A DNA stretch of 64,000 nt from Glossina fuscipes (taxonomy: Eukaryota > Arthropoda > Insecta > Diptera > Glossinidae): the NCBI RefSeq assembly GCF_014805625.2, contig NW_023998565.1, forward strand, positions 2,180,417 through 2,244,416. The letters run 5' to 3'. Below the pieces are notes generated by a model that did no database searches, was not told the DNA's origin, and saw only the letters and a list, made by a program, of their open reading frames with translations. A program made the position numbers and the translations under genes. The first letter of the stretch is position 1. Each line of letters begins with the position of its first letter. Shown here piece by piece: positions 20,341 to 31,744 of the stretch.

Positions 20341-22977
20341 TTAATTTTCATTAAATGGATTTAAATTTGTATCATACTCTTTATCTGCGATTCTCGTCAT
20401 ATCTTGGAAAGGATTCGTCATTTTGACGTTAGTGTTATTAGTGTTAATAGAACGGTTATGCATATAATTGTCATCATTTTTCCAGATCCACTTCATAGGA
20501 TTTGTTTTGTCTTCAATATCATTTTTGTAAAATATGCCTTCTTGTATAGCACACGCAACGGTTTTCAAACCCCCATTACCATCATCTAATAACTCTTCAC
20601 TTAAAGGCCTTCGCTTAGTGGATTTCACAGTGGCTGCTGGAAGACAGCTGATGCATTCGTTTCTTTCTGGATAGGAATTAAGGCACGCTTTGTGGAACGT
20701 ATGTTCACATAGAAACTGCACTATAGGCAATTTAATAGGCTGCTTACATATTTCACATACACTACCACGAAATTCAATTGGTTTTTTAAGAAAATCTGCC
20801 AATAAATTTTTTAATTCACCTAATTTCAAATTTAAAGCGATTAAGATGTGTTTAAGTTTGCTATTTGGAAATAAGTCTGGTATCCTATCCTGTGTGAAAA
20901 TATCATTTACGTGGGCAACGGAAAAATTTGTGTTAGTCGAAAGACATTTAATACTTTTCAATGTGTTATCCACACTAGAACGAACTAAGGCTTTAAATAT
21001 AATATTGGTAAATTCAAAAGGTTGTCTGAAAGAAACATTCTTTTTGCTTAGAACATGCAACCATAACTCGTGATATCGATTAAATGCCATAATATCTAAT
21101 TTGTGTTCTGTAGGGTCGTTGTAATTCCTTAAAAAGTATTGAATCTTCAAAAAATTTAAATCGTCTTTATCGTGCATCAACATAATTCCTTTCCAGAATT
21201 TGTATTGCCTACATATGATAAGTACATCTGCGTCTATCAAATATTCTTTGTAAACTTGAAAAAAATCGAGCACTTTAGAAACATCAATTTCTGAACATTG
21301 CCACTTACGTAAAAGCAGCTCTAGCCAAATACTATATATGGCTTTAAGATTTCCGTTGGAACTGGACATGTGTAGAAGCTTTAGACAACATTCATCATCT
21401 TTAAGGAAAATAGGAAGTAGGTATTGGATGATAGGCTCGCAGGACATTTTTAAACTGAGAGTTGTGATAGCTTCGTGGACATCTTTGGGATACTGAATTA
21501 TTAAAGACCCAGCGTATTTTTTGAAAAAGTTGAAAACTTCTTTCTTATCCATATCAAATACTACCTTGCTTAAAGCATTTAAATTTGAAACTTCTCTATT
21601 AATGACAAGATAACCTATTTGATCGTTCTTTTGTAAATTTAATTCAAAAAGGTTTTTAACCTTTACTGGAAGATTAAGACGTTTATAACAATTGCGCAAA
21701 AGTTCCTCATGATCCTGGCTGCCATATTTGGTTTTCGTTACCGCTTGCAAGTATTTAATCAAGTGCTCCTTATACTTTAAATCTATCAATTTCATAATAA
21801 TTTTAAAAGGCAACACTTCGCCAATTGTATGAATATACATTGCTACTGCTTTGTTGATATCTCCGCGCAGTAACATGCAATCACCGTATCTGACATAAAT
21901 ATCTGCCAAGGTTCTGGAATTTAAATCTAAAGAATTAAGAAGTTGAAATGCGAAATCGTACAAGCTTTTATCGAGTAAAAGGCGCAATTTGGTTTTAATT
22001 TGCCGTTCCCTCAGTGTGAGAACGCTTTTGTTTTTGAGAACAATGTAACAATTGGCGTAGCAATCTTTTGGTAACACAGCTTCAACCGTCTCTATTTCCT
22101 GACTGAACACTATAATTTTGTTTTCGATGTCAATTATCACTAAGCGACTAGAATATGACATTGGTTTTGGTTTACTTTGTTCCAAGACGACAATCAAATA
22201 TTTTCCAAACGACTTCAAAATCTTCTTTCGTCCGTCAATCGCATAACAAGGTCCTCTGCCATCCGCAGTATAACAATAAAGAGCATCATCTCGTCCGACT
22301 ACAAAATAATGTTCGTTTTGTAATGCTTGTACAGTGCAACAGTGCACCAATGCCGACTCATTGTCTAATACAACTTTCAATTCCCGCTTATTTTTGGACA
22401 ATGAAAAGCAGAATATACCTCCATCTGTGCAAACGAACATATTGGTTTCATCATAGTTTGACAAGAAAAAATCGATCCCCTTAATAGGTCGTGTGCACAC
22501 GTGCAATTTACGAAAATTTGTAGTCATATCGCGTGATACATTTGCATCATGAAGTAGAACATTACCTTTATCAAGGCCGATTGCAATAAATAGGTAGGAG
22601 TCAGTCATAAATGCCTTCAAAACGGTGACTTCATGACAGCACTCCAATTGCGCTATTCCAACGAGTTGTACTTGTTCTCCTTTAAATATTTTGTTTAAGT
22701 TATATATTTTCAAATTTATATTATGAGTCACAAGACTTTGCTCGAGCATTATGAAAAAATTTGTTTCAGTTATTGTACAGCAATCGACGGACTCGTTGGC
22801 TGTGTTGAAATATTTGCAATCCCAATCTGTTGAAAATACATAGATTCCGCTTTTACTGTCGCAAAATATATTATATGTTCCATTGTGGCAAACTGCTATC
22901 AACTCATTATTCCTTAGGTTTTTATTCGGAGTATTTACGTGACATAATTTAAAAAAATCTACTAGCTTCCACTCCAT
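20341..22977 (-). CDS. Vps11: VPS11, core subunit of the HOPS/CORVET tethering complexes
   Basis: Uninterrupted frame of 878 codons from the ATG at 22977, whose MEWKLVDFF start fits the family N-terminus; an in-frame ATG lies two codons upstream at 22983. VPS11 scaffolds the HOPS and CORVET complexes that tether late-endosome, lysosome and autophagosome membranes. An N-terminal beta-propeller (about residues 1-350) carries DGRGPCYAIDG, an alpha-solenoid/clathrin-repeat region follows (TKLRLLLDKSLYDFAFQLL, RYGDCMLLRGDINKAV), and a RING-H2 finger near residues 740-785 has every ligand (CEIC, CEHTFHKAC, CISC). The C-terminus carries two NPF tripeptides. Length matches the family (human about 940). 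No intron interrupts the frame. It looks functional, with transposon debris on both sides. Confidence 0.95.
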   Translation of the reverse strand: MEWKLVDFFKLCHVNTPNKNLRNNELIAVCHNGTYNIFCDSKSGIYVFSTDWDCKYFNTANESVDCCTITETNFFIMLEQSLVTHNINLKIYNLNKIFKGEQVQLVGIAQLECCHEVTVLKAFMTDSYLFIAIGLDKGNVLLHDANVSRDMTTNFRKLHVCTRPIKGIDFFLSNYDETNMFVCTDGGIFCFSLSKNKRELKVVLDNESALVHCCTVQALQNEHYFVVGRDDALYCYTADGRGPCYAIDGRKKILKSFGKYLIVVLEQSKPKPMSYSSRLVIIDIENKIIVFSQEIETVEAVLPKDCYANCYIVLKNKSVLTLRERQIKTKLRLLLDKSLYDFAFQLLNSLDLNSRTLADIYVRYGDCMLLRGDINKAVAMYIHTIGEVLPFKIIMKLIDLKYKEHLIKYLQAVTKTKYGSQDHEELLRNCYKRLNLPVKVKNLFELNLQKNDQIGYLVINREVSNLNALSKVVFDMDKKEVFNFFKKYAGSLIIQYPKDVHEAITTLSLKMSCEPIIQYLLPIFLKDDECCLKLLHMSSSNGNLKAIYSIWLELLLRKWQCSEIDVSKVLDFFQVYKEYLIDADVLIICRQYKFWKGIMLMHDKDDLNFLKIQYFLRNYNDPTEHKLDIMAFNRYHELWLHVLSKKNVSFRQPFEFTNIIFKALVRSSVDNTLKSIKCLSTNTNFSVAHVNDIFTQDRIPDLFPNSKLKHILIALNLKLGELKNLLADFLKKPIEFRGSVCEICKQPIKLPIVQFLCEHTFHKACLNSYPERNECISCLPAATVKSTKRRPLSEELLDDGNGGLKTVACAIQEGIFYKNDIEDKTNPMKWIWKNDDNYMHNRSINTNNTNVKMTNPFQDMTRIADKEYDTNLNPFNEN

Positions 22978-22983
22978 ACACAT

Positions 22984-24495
22984 AGTTATCAATTTAAATA
23001 TTTTTATTGTCCACTGTTGATATGTTTTGTACTACATATTGACATATTTCTTAAATGTAAAAACGATTTCGACTTATCGAACTCCGATAAATTTACTAGT
23101 GCAATTATGTGAAGCCAAAAGAAAAATTAGAACGTAAAAAATGACATAAGCAAATACAGCAACATTGTCGCGGGCGGGTTGCAGTTTTATGACATATCTG
23201 TCGTAACTAAATTTTGGCTTATTAAATGTTACATTAATTCAATTAAAGAAGACATAGTACTTCAGTGAAACCAAAAAGATTTTTTGACTTTCTAAGAGTG
23301 AGTTTATAAACTTGCGCTGTGTAGGCAGTCAAAGTTTATATATATTCGAGGCTTATATGCCAAGTCGTTTCATTTTTAGGACAAAGTGCGGTCTAAAGCG
23401 CAACATCTATGTTTCGGAATGTAAAGAAAAGAGATAACTTTAGAAGAATTACCATCCCACGGTTTCTATATTTTATTATTTTAAATATGAATGTTAGAAG
23501 GTAATTACTTATGAGAAATTTTACTATCGCTCTTTTCGGGCTATCGTTACTTAGTGCACAACAACGTTTAAGTCGCTAGGGGGAGCCAGAGATGCACCTT
23601 GGAGTCAAATTAATTTCTTATAGGGTATTTTAACGGCACTTGTTGAAAAAAAATTCAAACGTGACGTCGAGGGCGATTTTTATAAATTTTTAGTGTCTAT
23701 ATCGAAAGTCTCATTCTATGTTAAAAAATAATATTAAAAATTATGTTAAAAAGTGGTTTAATTATTTTTATAATGATAAATCTCTATTTTTATACTATGA
23801 AAGAGAACAAAAACAGAAACAAAAGGTTTTTTAATTATTTTAACAATCTCAATACATCCGAATAAGTATTGTCGCCATATTTGGGTATCTATTCGTAAGA
23901 ACTTTGTTGACAACAGATACGCCTTTCTGATCATAATCAACTGATAACAGTTAGCCAGTATTTTGGCAACGATGCTAAACAATTTGAAATTGACCAATGT
24001 GAATGTATTGACTATTGTATTGACCGCTCTAGTCTTTCATATACTTTGTTGAGCGCAGACTGTTGTCTGTTTTACGTTAACCGCGACGTTACCACCATCT
24101 TTTGAATGCATCTCTGTTGTCAAGACGTGGTGTTTTGTTTTGTCAAATGCCAAAAAAAACCAGCTAACGGGTTTTTTCGTCAAGTAGAACAGTCTTGTGG
24201 AGGTAAGTGTGTGAAGAAGAATAATTCATGCAAAGATTTTGAACAAAAATATAATTTGTGTAAAACAAAATCAAAGAAGCGGAAGTAGAAAGTTGAATTT
24301 AAAAAATTAAAGAATTTTGCATCAATCAAGAACAACAACCTGACTTTTGTTGCAAAATTTGTTTGCGTATAGTCCTATTCCTGTGATGCATTTGAGTGCA
24401 AGTGAGTGTATTTTTTGAATTTTTATATTTAAAAAATTGGAATTTAAGGCATTTTGGAATTGAACTTTTATTTAATGTACTAAAAGAAATGTAAT
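22984..24495. other. VPS11 upstream region, otherwise featureless
   Basis: The first few hundred bases should contain the VPS11 promoter; no TATA box could be assigned. A 60-codon frame at 24106-24288 is Cys/Lys-rich near its end but has no recognisable family. Confidence 0.35.
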
Positions 24496-24994
24496 NNNNN
24501 NNNNNTTTTTTTTTTTTTTTTTCATTCCTCTTAAGTAGGTTTATAACTATTCTGAAGAAACTAAAGGTTGATTAAAAGCTTATAACATTGCATAGTTTTC
24601 TTGGCAAGAAACACAAACCTTGAAAATTTAACTGCGCACATGTTTTTGATGAAAATAAGGATTCAGTCTGAAAGGTAATGCCTTAAAAAAGTTTGCCTGG
24701 TCCTTTATTGCGAATTAAGAAAGATTTTACCAAAAAATCACTCCCAATGAATTATGCAATGTAAACATTCTTTTTAAGCCGTTTGCATACACAACAACAA
24801 ATTAATATACAAATATTTATGGTCAATTGAATTTAAAAAAGAAACAAAAATGTTAAGAAAAAATACGAAACTTAAATGCGAAAATCTTAATTTAAAATTT
24901 TGTTTCTTTCATTTTTTTAATTTTTATAATTAAACAGTTGCAATTTGCTGCATTTTGGAATTGAACTTTTATTTAATGTGCTGATAGAAATGTA
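24417..24994 (+). repeat. direct repeat flanking the assembly gap
   Basis: About 78 bp at 24417-24494 recur at 24914-24994, sharing CATTTTGGAATTGAACTTTT followed by ATTTAATGT and GAAATGTA. The left copy ends at the gap. Confidence 0.8.
24496..24505. other. assembly gap of 10 N
   Basis: Ten undetermined bases followed by a T run; true length unknown. Confidence 1.
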
Positions 24995-25276
24995 GTGGAA
25001 ATCGTGAAAATAAAATAGTTAAAATTCTTCTTTATTTAAGCTATTTATGTATCAGCCATATTTTAGAGAAAAAAGAAATGGCGTTGTTCATTGTATTTTC
25101 TCGTTCACTAACGATTATAGCGTCTTTGGGTAGTAATTGATATAAATAATGAAAGACAATGTAATAATTCAAAGGAGCTGAAGCGTCCCTTGCTAAAGAC
25201 ATAAAGACTTCATTATTTTGCTGACATTTTCCATTTAATTGGTGCCGCCATTTTTGGTTGTTGTCAAAATGAAAAT

Positions 25277-25453
25277 TTACAATTTCATTTCTTCGAACAA
25301 TTGCTTAACAAAAGGTTTAAAATCAGCTGGTATAGCATCGTTAAGTAAAATACCTGTAACAACTACATCTTTTCTTAACCGTGTTGGTTGGTTTTTTTCT
25401 TTCCCTACGAAGTAACTTCGCAAATAAGGCCATTTTTTACTCTTCTTCAATTC
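25277..25453 (-). CDS. unidentified terminal exon
   Basis: Open frame of about 58 residues after an acceptor-like TATTGGCAG (about 25454-25462) to a TAA at 25277-25279. It reads as ordinary basic protein (KKSKKWPYLRSYFVGKEK, then TGILLNDAIPADFKPFVKQ). No ATG begins it, consistent with an internal or last exon. Family unknown; no neighbouring exon found. Confidence 0.35.
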   Translation of the reverse strand, partial: ELKKSKKWPYLRSYFVGKEKNQPTRLRKDVVVTGILLNDAIPADFKPFVKQLFEEMKL

Positions 25454-25459
25454 TGCCAA

Positions 25460-26849
25460 TATTTTGATTTAATACAAAAATACAAATGTTCCGTTAAGTT
25501 AACGAAAAAATTTCTTGGACCCGACCGCTGAACAGCCCTGAACGAAACCCCCAGCTGTAAATTGACTCCCGTTGCAAATTTGAAGTGAAAAAAATGTTAT
25601 ATTGGCGTGAAATGCAACACGTAATATTGTAAATCTAATGAAGCGCTAATGCAATCTTTAATTGACTTCAGTCATATGATTTGGTGGTGGCAGTGCGTTT
25701 AAGTAATTGCATGGGGTCACTTTAAAGCGCTTACAAAAACGCATTTATATGCATTGCTGAAAGAACGAAGCAAAAATCGTTAAGAACACTTGACATATGC
25801 CCATATAGACATCTTATAAATATAGGCGTTTCATAAAAACCAGCCTAAATTAGATTCTAAAGAATTGTTGGAAGATAATTTAGAGCAATTGTTAAAACGT
25901 AGGGAATTAAAAACTATTTACCTAAAAAATGAATTGAAGCTAGTACAATTGACAAAAGAGACTTGAGGACTTTCACGTATTTTATAAAAAGGTAAGAAAT
26001 ATATTCTTCAATATTTATGTTTTGCTTACGGAAGAAGAATAATAAGTGAATATGCAAGCCCATTTAGATTTCGTCAATTGATGAAATGGAGTCAAGAATA
26101 ATGAAATAACATATGGACGCATTTTTATAGCACTTCTCTTTTGAGCTGTCTTATTAACGCGCCTCTTGTATATAGCCCATCCAAAATAAGGACTTTCCGT
26201 AACATAAAAAAGGGGGTTTTTATAAAATGACTTTTTTTAGTTATTTTGAATATAGTGTTATGGCTGTGAATAACATATGCAGCCGATTAAGTTACTTTAC
26301 CGTCATATACTCGTAATAGAAGAATGTAGAAGAAATTTCAAGATAGGCGTTAGATCAAAAATGGACTAAATAAGAATACGAAAAATCATTTAAGTTCTTA
26401 GTAAAAAGGTGTGCGTATTCTCTCAACAACTATAATCTAGTAGGCTGTACAAGATACAAACATTTTAAGGGTTTGCAGTTATATTTAAATATAACTAGCA
26501 AAGAAAAAGTTCTGTTAAGCCGTTAAACGATGTTTGGGAGGGATCTAAGTCAAAATATAGTTAAAATAGAATATTTCGATGATTTTTTTACAAAATATAA
26601 ATGAAACATATTTTTATGTAAACTGATTAACATTTGAAAGAATAAAATTTTTACACTATTTCATAAATGAGACTGGTAAAGGGAAAATTTGCTTAGCTAC
26701 CATGGGCAAACCATGCCATGTGAAAAAAAGAAAGTGGTACGGCGTGAATCCTTTATTAATAGTCTTTCCAAAGACGTCCAGGTTATATTAAGTTTTGCCC
26801 GGAAAATTTTTTTATAGGACCTTGTGAATTGCCGTTCTTGATATAGGCT
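25460..26849. other. gene-poor stretch with one short coding-like reading
   Basis: At about 25855-25964 the plus strand reads LEDNLEQLLKRRELKTIYL and ends in TGA, which looks protein-like but is unidentified. Nothing else supportable. Confidence 0.3.
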
Positions 26850-26990
26850 AATATTTAAGTAAACGTTGAAAGGTCACTGTAGGTAAATGAACTTTATGGC
26901 ATCTCTGATTTTCTGATGCTTCTAAGCGTTGCAAGCATTTTAACAAAATGAATATACCCCTCATGCTTCGGTAATGGGCATAAAAATATT
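26850..26990 (-). repeat. dispersed repeat family A, copy 2 (inverted)
   Basis: On the minus strand reads ATTACCGAAGCATGAGGGGT followed by ATTTTGTTAAAATGCTTGCA, the same order as at 17820 and 61100. Confidence 0.7.
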
Positions 26991-27404
26991 ATGAAAATAA
27001 AACGAAAGTAATTTCTGAGAAACTTTTTTGGGACTTTGCAAATTTCTTTTCTTAACTACTGTCGAAACAAAGCCTATAATGATTGTTGAGACTTTAGAAA
27101 TGTTTTCCTCTCGCTGCTTATTTCATTGTACTCTTGCGTGGATCTACGCGTAGACGAATGCAAAAAGAGGCATTAATTTCGTTTGCAAATATTAAACTCT
27201 CTTTTTTTTTTTTCTTTTATGTATGTTGCACTTGATAAAGTAAAGTAAGCCTGCCGAAGAACAAATTCTTTGGCAGTTATTTCTTGCATATTTGCATATG
27301 TAAATATATTTATGAGGAGTATATGTCACCGTCAATGACAATGAAATATATTCTTTTCCTGAATTCCTAAGTTATAAAGAAGCCTTAATTTTTTTGAAAG
27401 GCGG
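26991..27404. other. intergenic, nothing recognised
   Basis: AT-rich sequence; no coding signal or repeat match that I can support. Confidence 0.4.
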
Positions 27405-27593
27405 AGGTGTTCTCAATTTACGTGGTACTGTAAGCGTGCTTACATTAAGAAAAGATAACATGGCCTGGAGCACGCATATTTAAAAAAGCGAAGAAATGCC
27501 CAACTATGAGAACAACAACTTAGACGGCAACTTACATATAACATTTGATATAGATTTTCCTAAGAAAAGTTTGAACGATGAGAAAAAAGAACG
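27405..27593 (+). pseudogene. DNAJB11 (ER co-chaperone ERdj3) C-terminal fragment
   Basis: Plus-strand reading gives VSVLTLRKDNMAWST, a stop, then EEMPNYENNNLDGNLHITFD and IDFPKKSLNDEKKE. This is the C-terminal client-binding domain of DNAJB11, whose members read KGEGMPN..NNN..G.L.ITFDV.FPK. DNAJB11 is a luminal Hsp40 partner of BiP. Only about 55 codons remain, with one stop; J domain and signal peptide are absent. It abuts a retroelement ORF1 fragment immediately downstream. Confidence 0.8.
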
Positions 27594-27629
27594 TATGTAT
27601 TTTAACACCTAGCAAGAAGAAAGCAAACT

Positions 27630-27960
27630 TGTCTAACGAATATTTACATAGAGAAGACGATTTCGAGGATTTTTATATGAACGTTTTTTTTGAAACTTGT
27701 GAAAATGCCGATGGAAAAGGTGTAAATATCAGCTCGGACTTTTTTTTTGTGATTATCTAAAAACCTACAACAGCGATGACTTAGTAGAATTAAGAGTAAT
27801 TAGCAGGGGCAGAGCTAAACTGCTTTTCAGCTCTGCTTGTAATACTAACAGCTTCCTCAAAGGCAATGATTGCTTTTATAGGAGATTGATATTTAACGAT
27901 TGTCCTGCCGAAGAAGTATGTGCCGTTTTCTTGGATGCATACAAAATTTTCTACGTTTTG
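27630..27960 (+). pseudogene. I-clade-like ORF1 (gag) fragment
   Basis: Matches the N-terminal half of ORF1 in the element at 50288-55316: FFETCENADGKG pairs with FVETCADAEGN, and ELRVISRGRAKLLFSSACNT pairs with ELKVVGRGRAKPLFSSAANA. Frame breaks occur near 27755. No zinc knuckles remain. Confidence 0.75.
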
Positions 27961-28548
27961 CTACAGTGCACGTATGCCAGAAAAGGACATCGGCAAAAGG
28001 ATGCAGGCAACAATTGTAACAAAACATATTTATACGATTATTCGTTTTATGTATATCTATGTTATATTTTATTATGTTACTTTAAACAGATTTATATTAT
28101 ATAAACTATATTACATATTTTCATATTATATATGTGCATGTTTACATTATGTTAATATGCTATTTAGATAATAGATATTCTCTGCACTGAACTCGCCTGA
28201 AAGTGACCATCAGGAATGAAGAGGCGTGTATCATGAAGAAGCATTTGGATGTAGCTATGTCTGCTGGGGATCTGTATACAATAGTTTATTGTTATTTATA
28301 GTATTATTATATATGTTATTATATTATTGTATTATGATTGTTAAAAAACTTGCGTAGGGTTTTAATCATTATTGTTATTAGATTTGTTAAATAAATTAAC
28401 ATGTTTGATTTGACTATTTATTTATTTACTATGGATTTTTCCAATTTTTTCTATTACTGTTCTTCTTAATTCTCTAATTAATTTAAGTTATATCATTTTT
28501 CCCCCACCATCTCTTCATGGATAGCTGATTTCAATAAATGCAAATCTT
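27961..28548. other. AT-rich intergenic
   Basis: Many short TATTATATT-type runs (28040-28400). No gene recognised. Confidence 0.4.
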
Positions 28549-29424
28549 CTACCCTGAAAAAACACATGTTGCATAAAAATGATCATAACAGCCAATCATA
28601 GCAATTGATTCGTTAGGAACAGCACAGGATTTTTGATCCATAAGCGTTAATTTGAAAATTTCTTCGCCATCGTTAGCATTTAATACTAATAATAGATGAG
28701 AACGCGAGCCAACCGCAACATTTTGTTCATACAATGATCGACTAGCATCTAAGCACTTATGCAAATTTGCTGACCAGACAAGTTTAAATAACTTTCGAGT
28801 GAATAGTAATTTCGCTCAAAATCTTCTCACTTCAATTCGCCTTTCATCTAAGCTACCTAGGAATTTCGTATCATTTATTGTCACACTGTATCTAAGAACA
28901 TTTCTAATAGATTACGTTGATTAACAGAGTGCGGTAAAACACTATCAATTTCGGTAGTCAAACTTAAGGCAAACTTAACACGTTCATGGCTAAAACTTAA
29001 ATTTGTTGTCAATTTAGAACGTTTTGTTGTATATTCTTCGATGTCATGTGTATTCTTGGTTTAGTACCATAATACTTTTCAAGAATTGTTTAAAAATTTG
29101 TAACGGAGTTTTGTGCTCTCTCTCCTACAAAGCCTTAACGATCTTCATTAACTGAAAGCGATTTACTTTACCACGAGCTGTTAGAGGCACCTTTTGGAGA
29201 TTATAAATTCTATTAGGTTGCTCAAATGTATCCAAAATATCACGCAACAATTCTTGCAATAGAGGACATTTGACAATAGACTCAGTTTGACCAATTGCTA
29301 CGCATAAGATGAGTTTGTTAGCTTTTTCATTCCAAAGACACAAAACCCTATTTGTAATACTTCCTTTGCGGAAAATGTTTCCAATCTTTTGTGATAAGAA
29401 CTTGCAAAAGAAATAGAAAAGCAA
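28549..29424 (-). pseudogene. AASDH-like (acyl-CoA synthetase family 4) fragments
   Basis: Two coding blocks on the minus strand. 29424-29125 reads KLILCVAIGQTESIVKC then VPLTARGKVNRFQLMKIVK, the C-terminal lid of an adenylate-forming domain (P.T.HGKVD pattern). 28764-28549 reads VAVGSRSHLLLVLNANDGEE and SIAMIGCYDHFYA, which resembles the PQQ-type beta-propeller repeats that follow the carrier domain in AASDH. The order, adenylation end then propeller repeat, fits only that family as far as I know. The 330 bp between carry stops and no clear carrier motif. Pseudogene with most of the gene missing. Confidence 0.65.
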
Positions 29425-30336
29425 GTAAAAACACTAGCGGCCAAGTATATTTGGACGTTACATTCATTCAAGTATATTTGGAAATTTACCCAAACATTTA
29501 ATGAACTTAAATATATCAGTCATGTATCCCCAAGCTGTGTTCTTGGCATTCAGATCCCCATCTAAGTCAAAGTCTGTCAAAATATGTAGTTAGCTATTCG
29601 CATACGTAATGACCGAAACATTGCTGAATTTGGCAAGGAATCTGTGAAATAGAGTTTACTTTTAATTGCATTCGTTTTCTTAAGTAATTCCACAATGCTT
29701 TTTACGTTAACGTTACATAGGAAAGTTAGTCGGTACAACTTGCCAGTCTCCAGTGACGCGTTAGTTCCAGGATTGGGTCCTAGCTTCTGCTTTGGTGGAT
29801 GGTTGCTGAGTCGAATACTTCCAATCCCGCAAATAAGCCAAAATCGTTTGAAAAAATCATAATGTAATAAGGTATCTGAAAGTTAGCTTACGTTTTCGCT
29901 TTCTGGCTTGTCTGCTTCACGTGTATGCCTAGTATTCAGCACTGTTTCGTAATGACGTTTTTTTTTTTGCTTCACTTATGTACTTCATCTGTTAGATACA
30001 CTCTTTCATATTTGTCAAATTAGGCGAAAAGTGAATAATTCATGTTTTGCTTTAGTAGTGGCTGTTCAAAATGGCAATTGTAAGGAAAATACTATAAAAT
30101 CCAAACATAATTGTTTCTCTTACAAAGAACAGAAGACAAAATTTTCGCAAACATTTGAATCTGATCGCATATATACGTTGAAGAGGCATAAATTGACGTT
30201 AATTGGAATATGTAAGCTATATCTTAAACAAACACACACATTGGCTTAGCTCATACCTACTTACAAGACCATTACGATGGCGATGCTTAGGCCCTTGGTG
30301 AGATTATTTAAAGCACTACGCATTTTTATCTTCCAA
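29425..30336. other. intergenic with possible upstream AASDH sequence
   Basis: Minus-strand readings at 29600-29830 look vaguely protein-like (NASLETGKLYRLTFLCN) but are unassigned. 30031-30249 is open on the plus strand without recognisable content. Confidence 0.3.
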
Positions 30337-30372
30337 ACATTTATGGGCGATAGTGGATATCCGTTAGAACGT
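30337..30372 (+). pseudogene. possible PIF/Harbinger transposase scrap
   Basis: The reading FMGDSGYPLER corresponds to the GDSGYPL..W block of DDE_Tnp_4/HARBI1 transposases, which carries a catalytic Asp. The match is short, with stops directly after, so it is suggestive only. Confidence 0.35.
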
Positions 30373-30480
30373 TAACGGCAGCACTGACGAACAACTTGAA
30401 AAATGCATTTGTTTATAGGAAGGTTAGTATTACCTACTTTTTTTATTCAAAACCTATAGTAAGTCTGTTTATATTTCAAG

Positions 30481-30611
30481 GTCACTGGTATATTTCGTTG
30501 GAAGAAGAGCGTAAAAGCAGATATATTCCATATCCCCCACATTTGCATACACTAAAAGTTCCAACTTGGGGAAGCAAAGATTTGGATTCATTAGCGTCCG
30601 AAACATATTGA
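30481..30611 (+). other. unidentified terminal-exon-like segment
   Basis: Follows a good acceptor (TATTTCAAG) and reads HWYISLEEERKSRYIPYPPH then LKVPTWGSKDLDSLASETY before TGA. A possible preceding exon ends near 30420 (NNLKNAFVYRK followed by GTTAGT). Convincing protein character but unknown family. Confidence 0.4.
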
Positions 30612-30989
30612 GGTGATGTTGCCGATGTCTTCGCAGACCTCTCATAGTTAAGACAATTGGGTGTAAAAATAAGGTATAATATAGCGTCAAGATTTACAAA
30701 TTGAAACTTTCTTTTTCCGCGTTTTCTATTATTTTTATTTTTCTATATAATTTATTTTATAAGATATGAATACGTCCAATATATAAATAATACATAAATA
30801 AAAACACCAACGCATAAAAAATCAACATAAAATTGAAAATTTGTCAACATAAATTCTAAAATCAACATCAGATTCAACACTTCCAGTTTGTAACTTTTTA
30901 AATGTATAAGTAGTAAATGTTTATAATTTGTTGGAAGAATCATTATTGCGGCATCGTCCTAAGCACAAGCGAAGAAAATAAGCGGAGAT
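30612..30989. other. intergenic, nothing recognised
   Basis: AT-rich, no coding pattern. Confidence 0.4.
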
Positions 30990-31200
30990 TTACTGTTTTA
31001 AAGAACAATGGGTAATTTCGTCGATTTGAAAGATGCATTTACAACTTCTTTTCCTAATATCCTTGAACGAAATATATTTAATCAAGCGAGGATCGATTCC
31101 TACATCAGAAGTATCCATTTGCTTCTCAGCAAAATTGCGAATCTCCTTAATCGCTCGCGGTAAAGCTAAATGTACGGTATAGTTGCGGATCACTACTTTT
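30990..31200 (-). pseudogene. ribosomal protein L31 (RpL31) fragment
   Basis: Minus-strand reading RNYTVHLALPRAIKEIRNFA then KQMDTSDVGIDPRLIKYI matches eL31, a 60S protein near the peptide exit tunnel. About a dozen residues expected between HLA and PRAIKEIR are missing in frame, and sequence diverges after the IR.KR block. The N-terminus and last third are absent. No introns are visible in this short piece, so it may be a processed copy. Confidence 0.82.
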
Positions 31201-31744
31201 TATTACTTGGTTTGTTCGTTTATTTATCAGGAAGCAGAACCAACTGTTATTTTGTCAGTTTTGATAGCCAGAAATGAGTAAAAACAAAAATTTCTTTTTT
31301 TTGGCTCTTCCATTTGCACGTGGAAAGCCCAAAAAAACGTTCGACAATCATCGGCTTCGCCGTGCACGAAAGCTAACTTTCAGAAATGTGATTACACTGT
31401 ATATGGTTTGCGAAAGTAAAGCCAATTCAGAAATATTAATTTGGTAAGAATCCTACATCGTTTTATTCGAATATTGCTTTTAATAATGTTTTTCTGCATT
31501 CTATATAAAGTGCGCAGAAATATAACTAACGCTGTGCATTTTTTGTGAAATTATAACTTTTTATTTAGAATAAAAAAAGAAGTTTTGTTTGCTTTGCGCA
31601 CAATCTGTGGCTTATGTCATCTAATCATATGCTCAGAAGAAAGCCTTAGGATAGCTTACATTAGATGATTCCGCCAATTTCTACACCGAGTTATTAAATA
31701 GGTAGCTTACGCTTTTAACATTTACAAGGTTACAAGTGTAATTT
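31201..31744. other. intergenic, nothing recognised
   Basis: No supportable feature. Confidence 0.4.

Noticed and set aside
22155..22484. Plus-strand ORFs across VPS11
   Set aside because: Antisense shadows of the long VPS11 frame; composition is not protein-like.
24106..24288. Small Cys/Lys-rich ORF, possible secreted peptide
   Set aside because: No signal peptide, the Cys spacing fits no family known to me, and the surroundings are non-coding.
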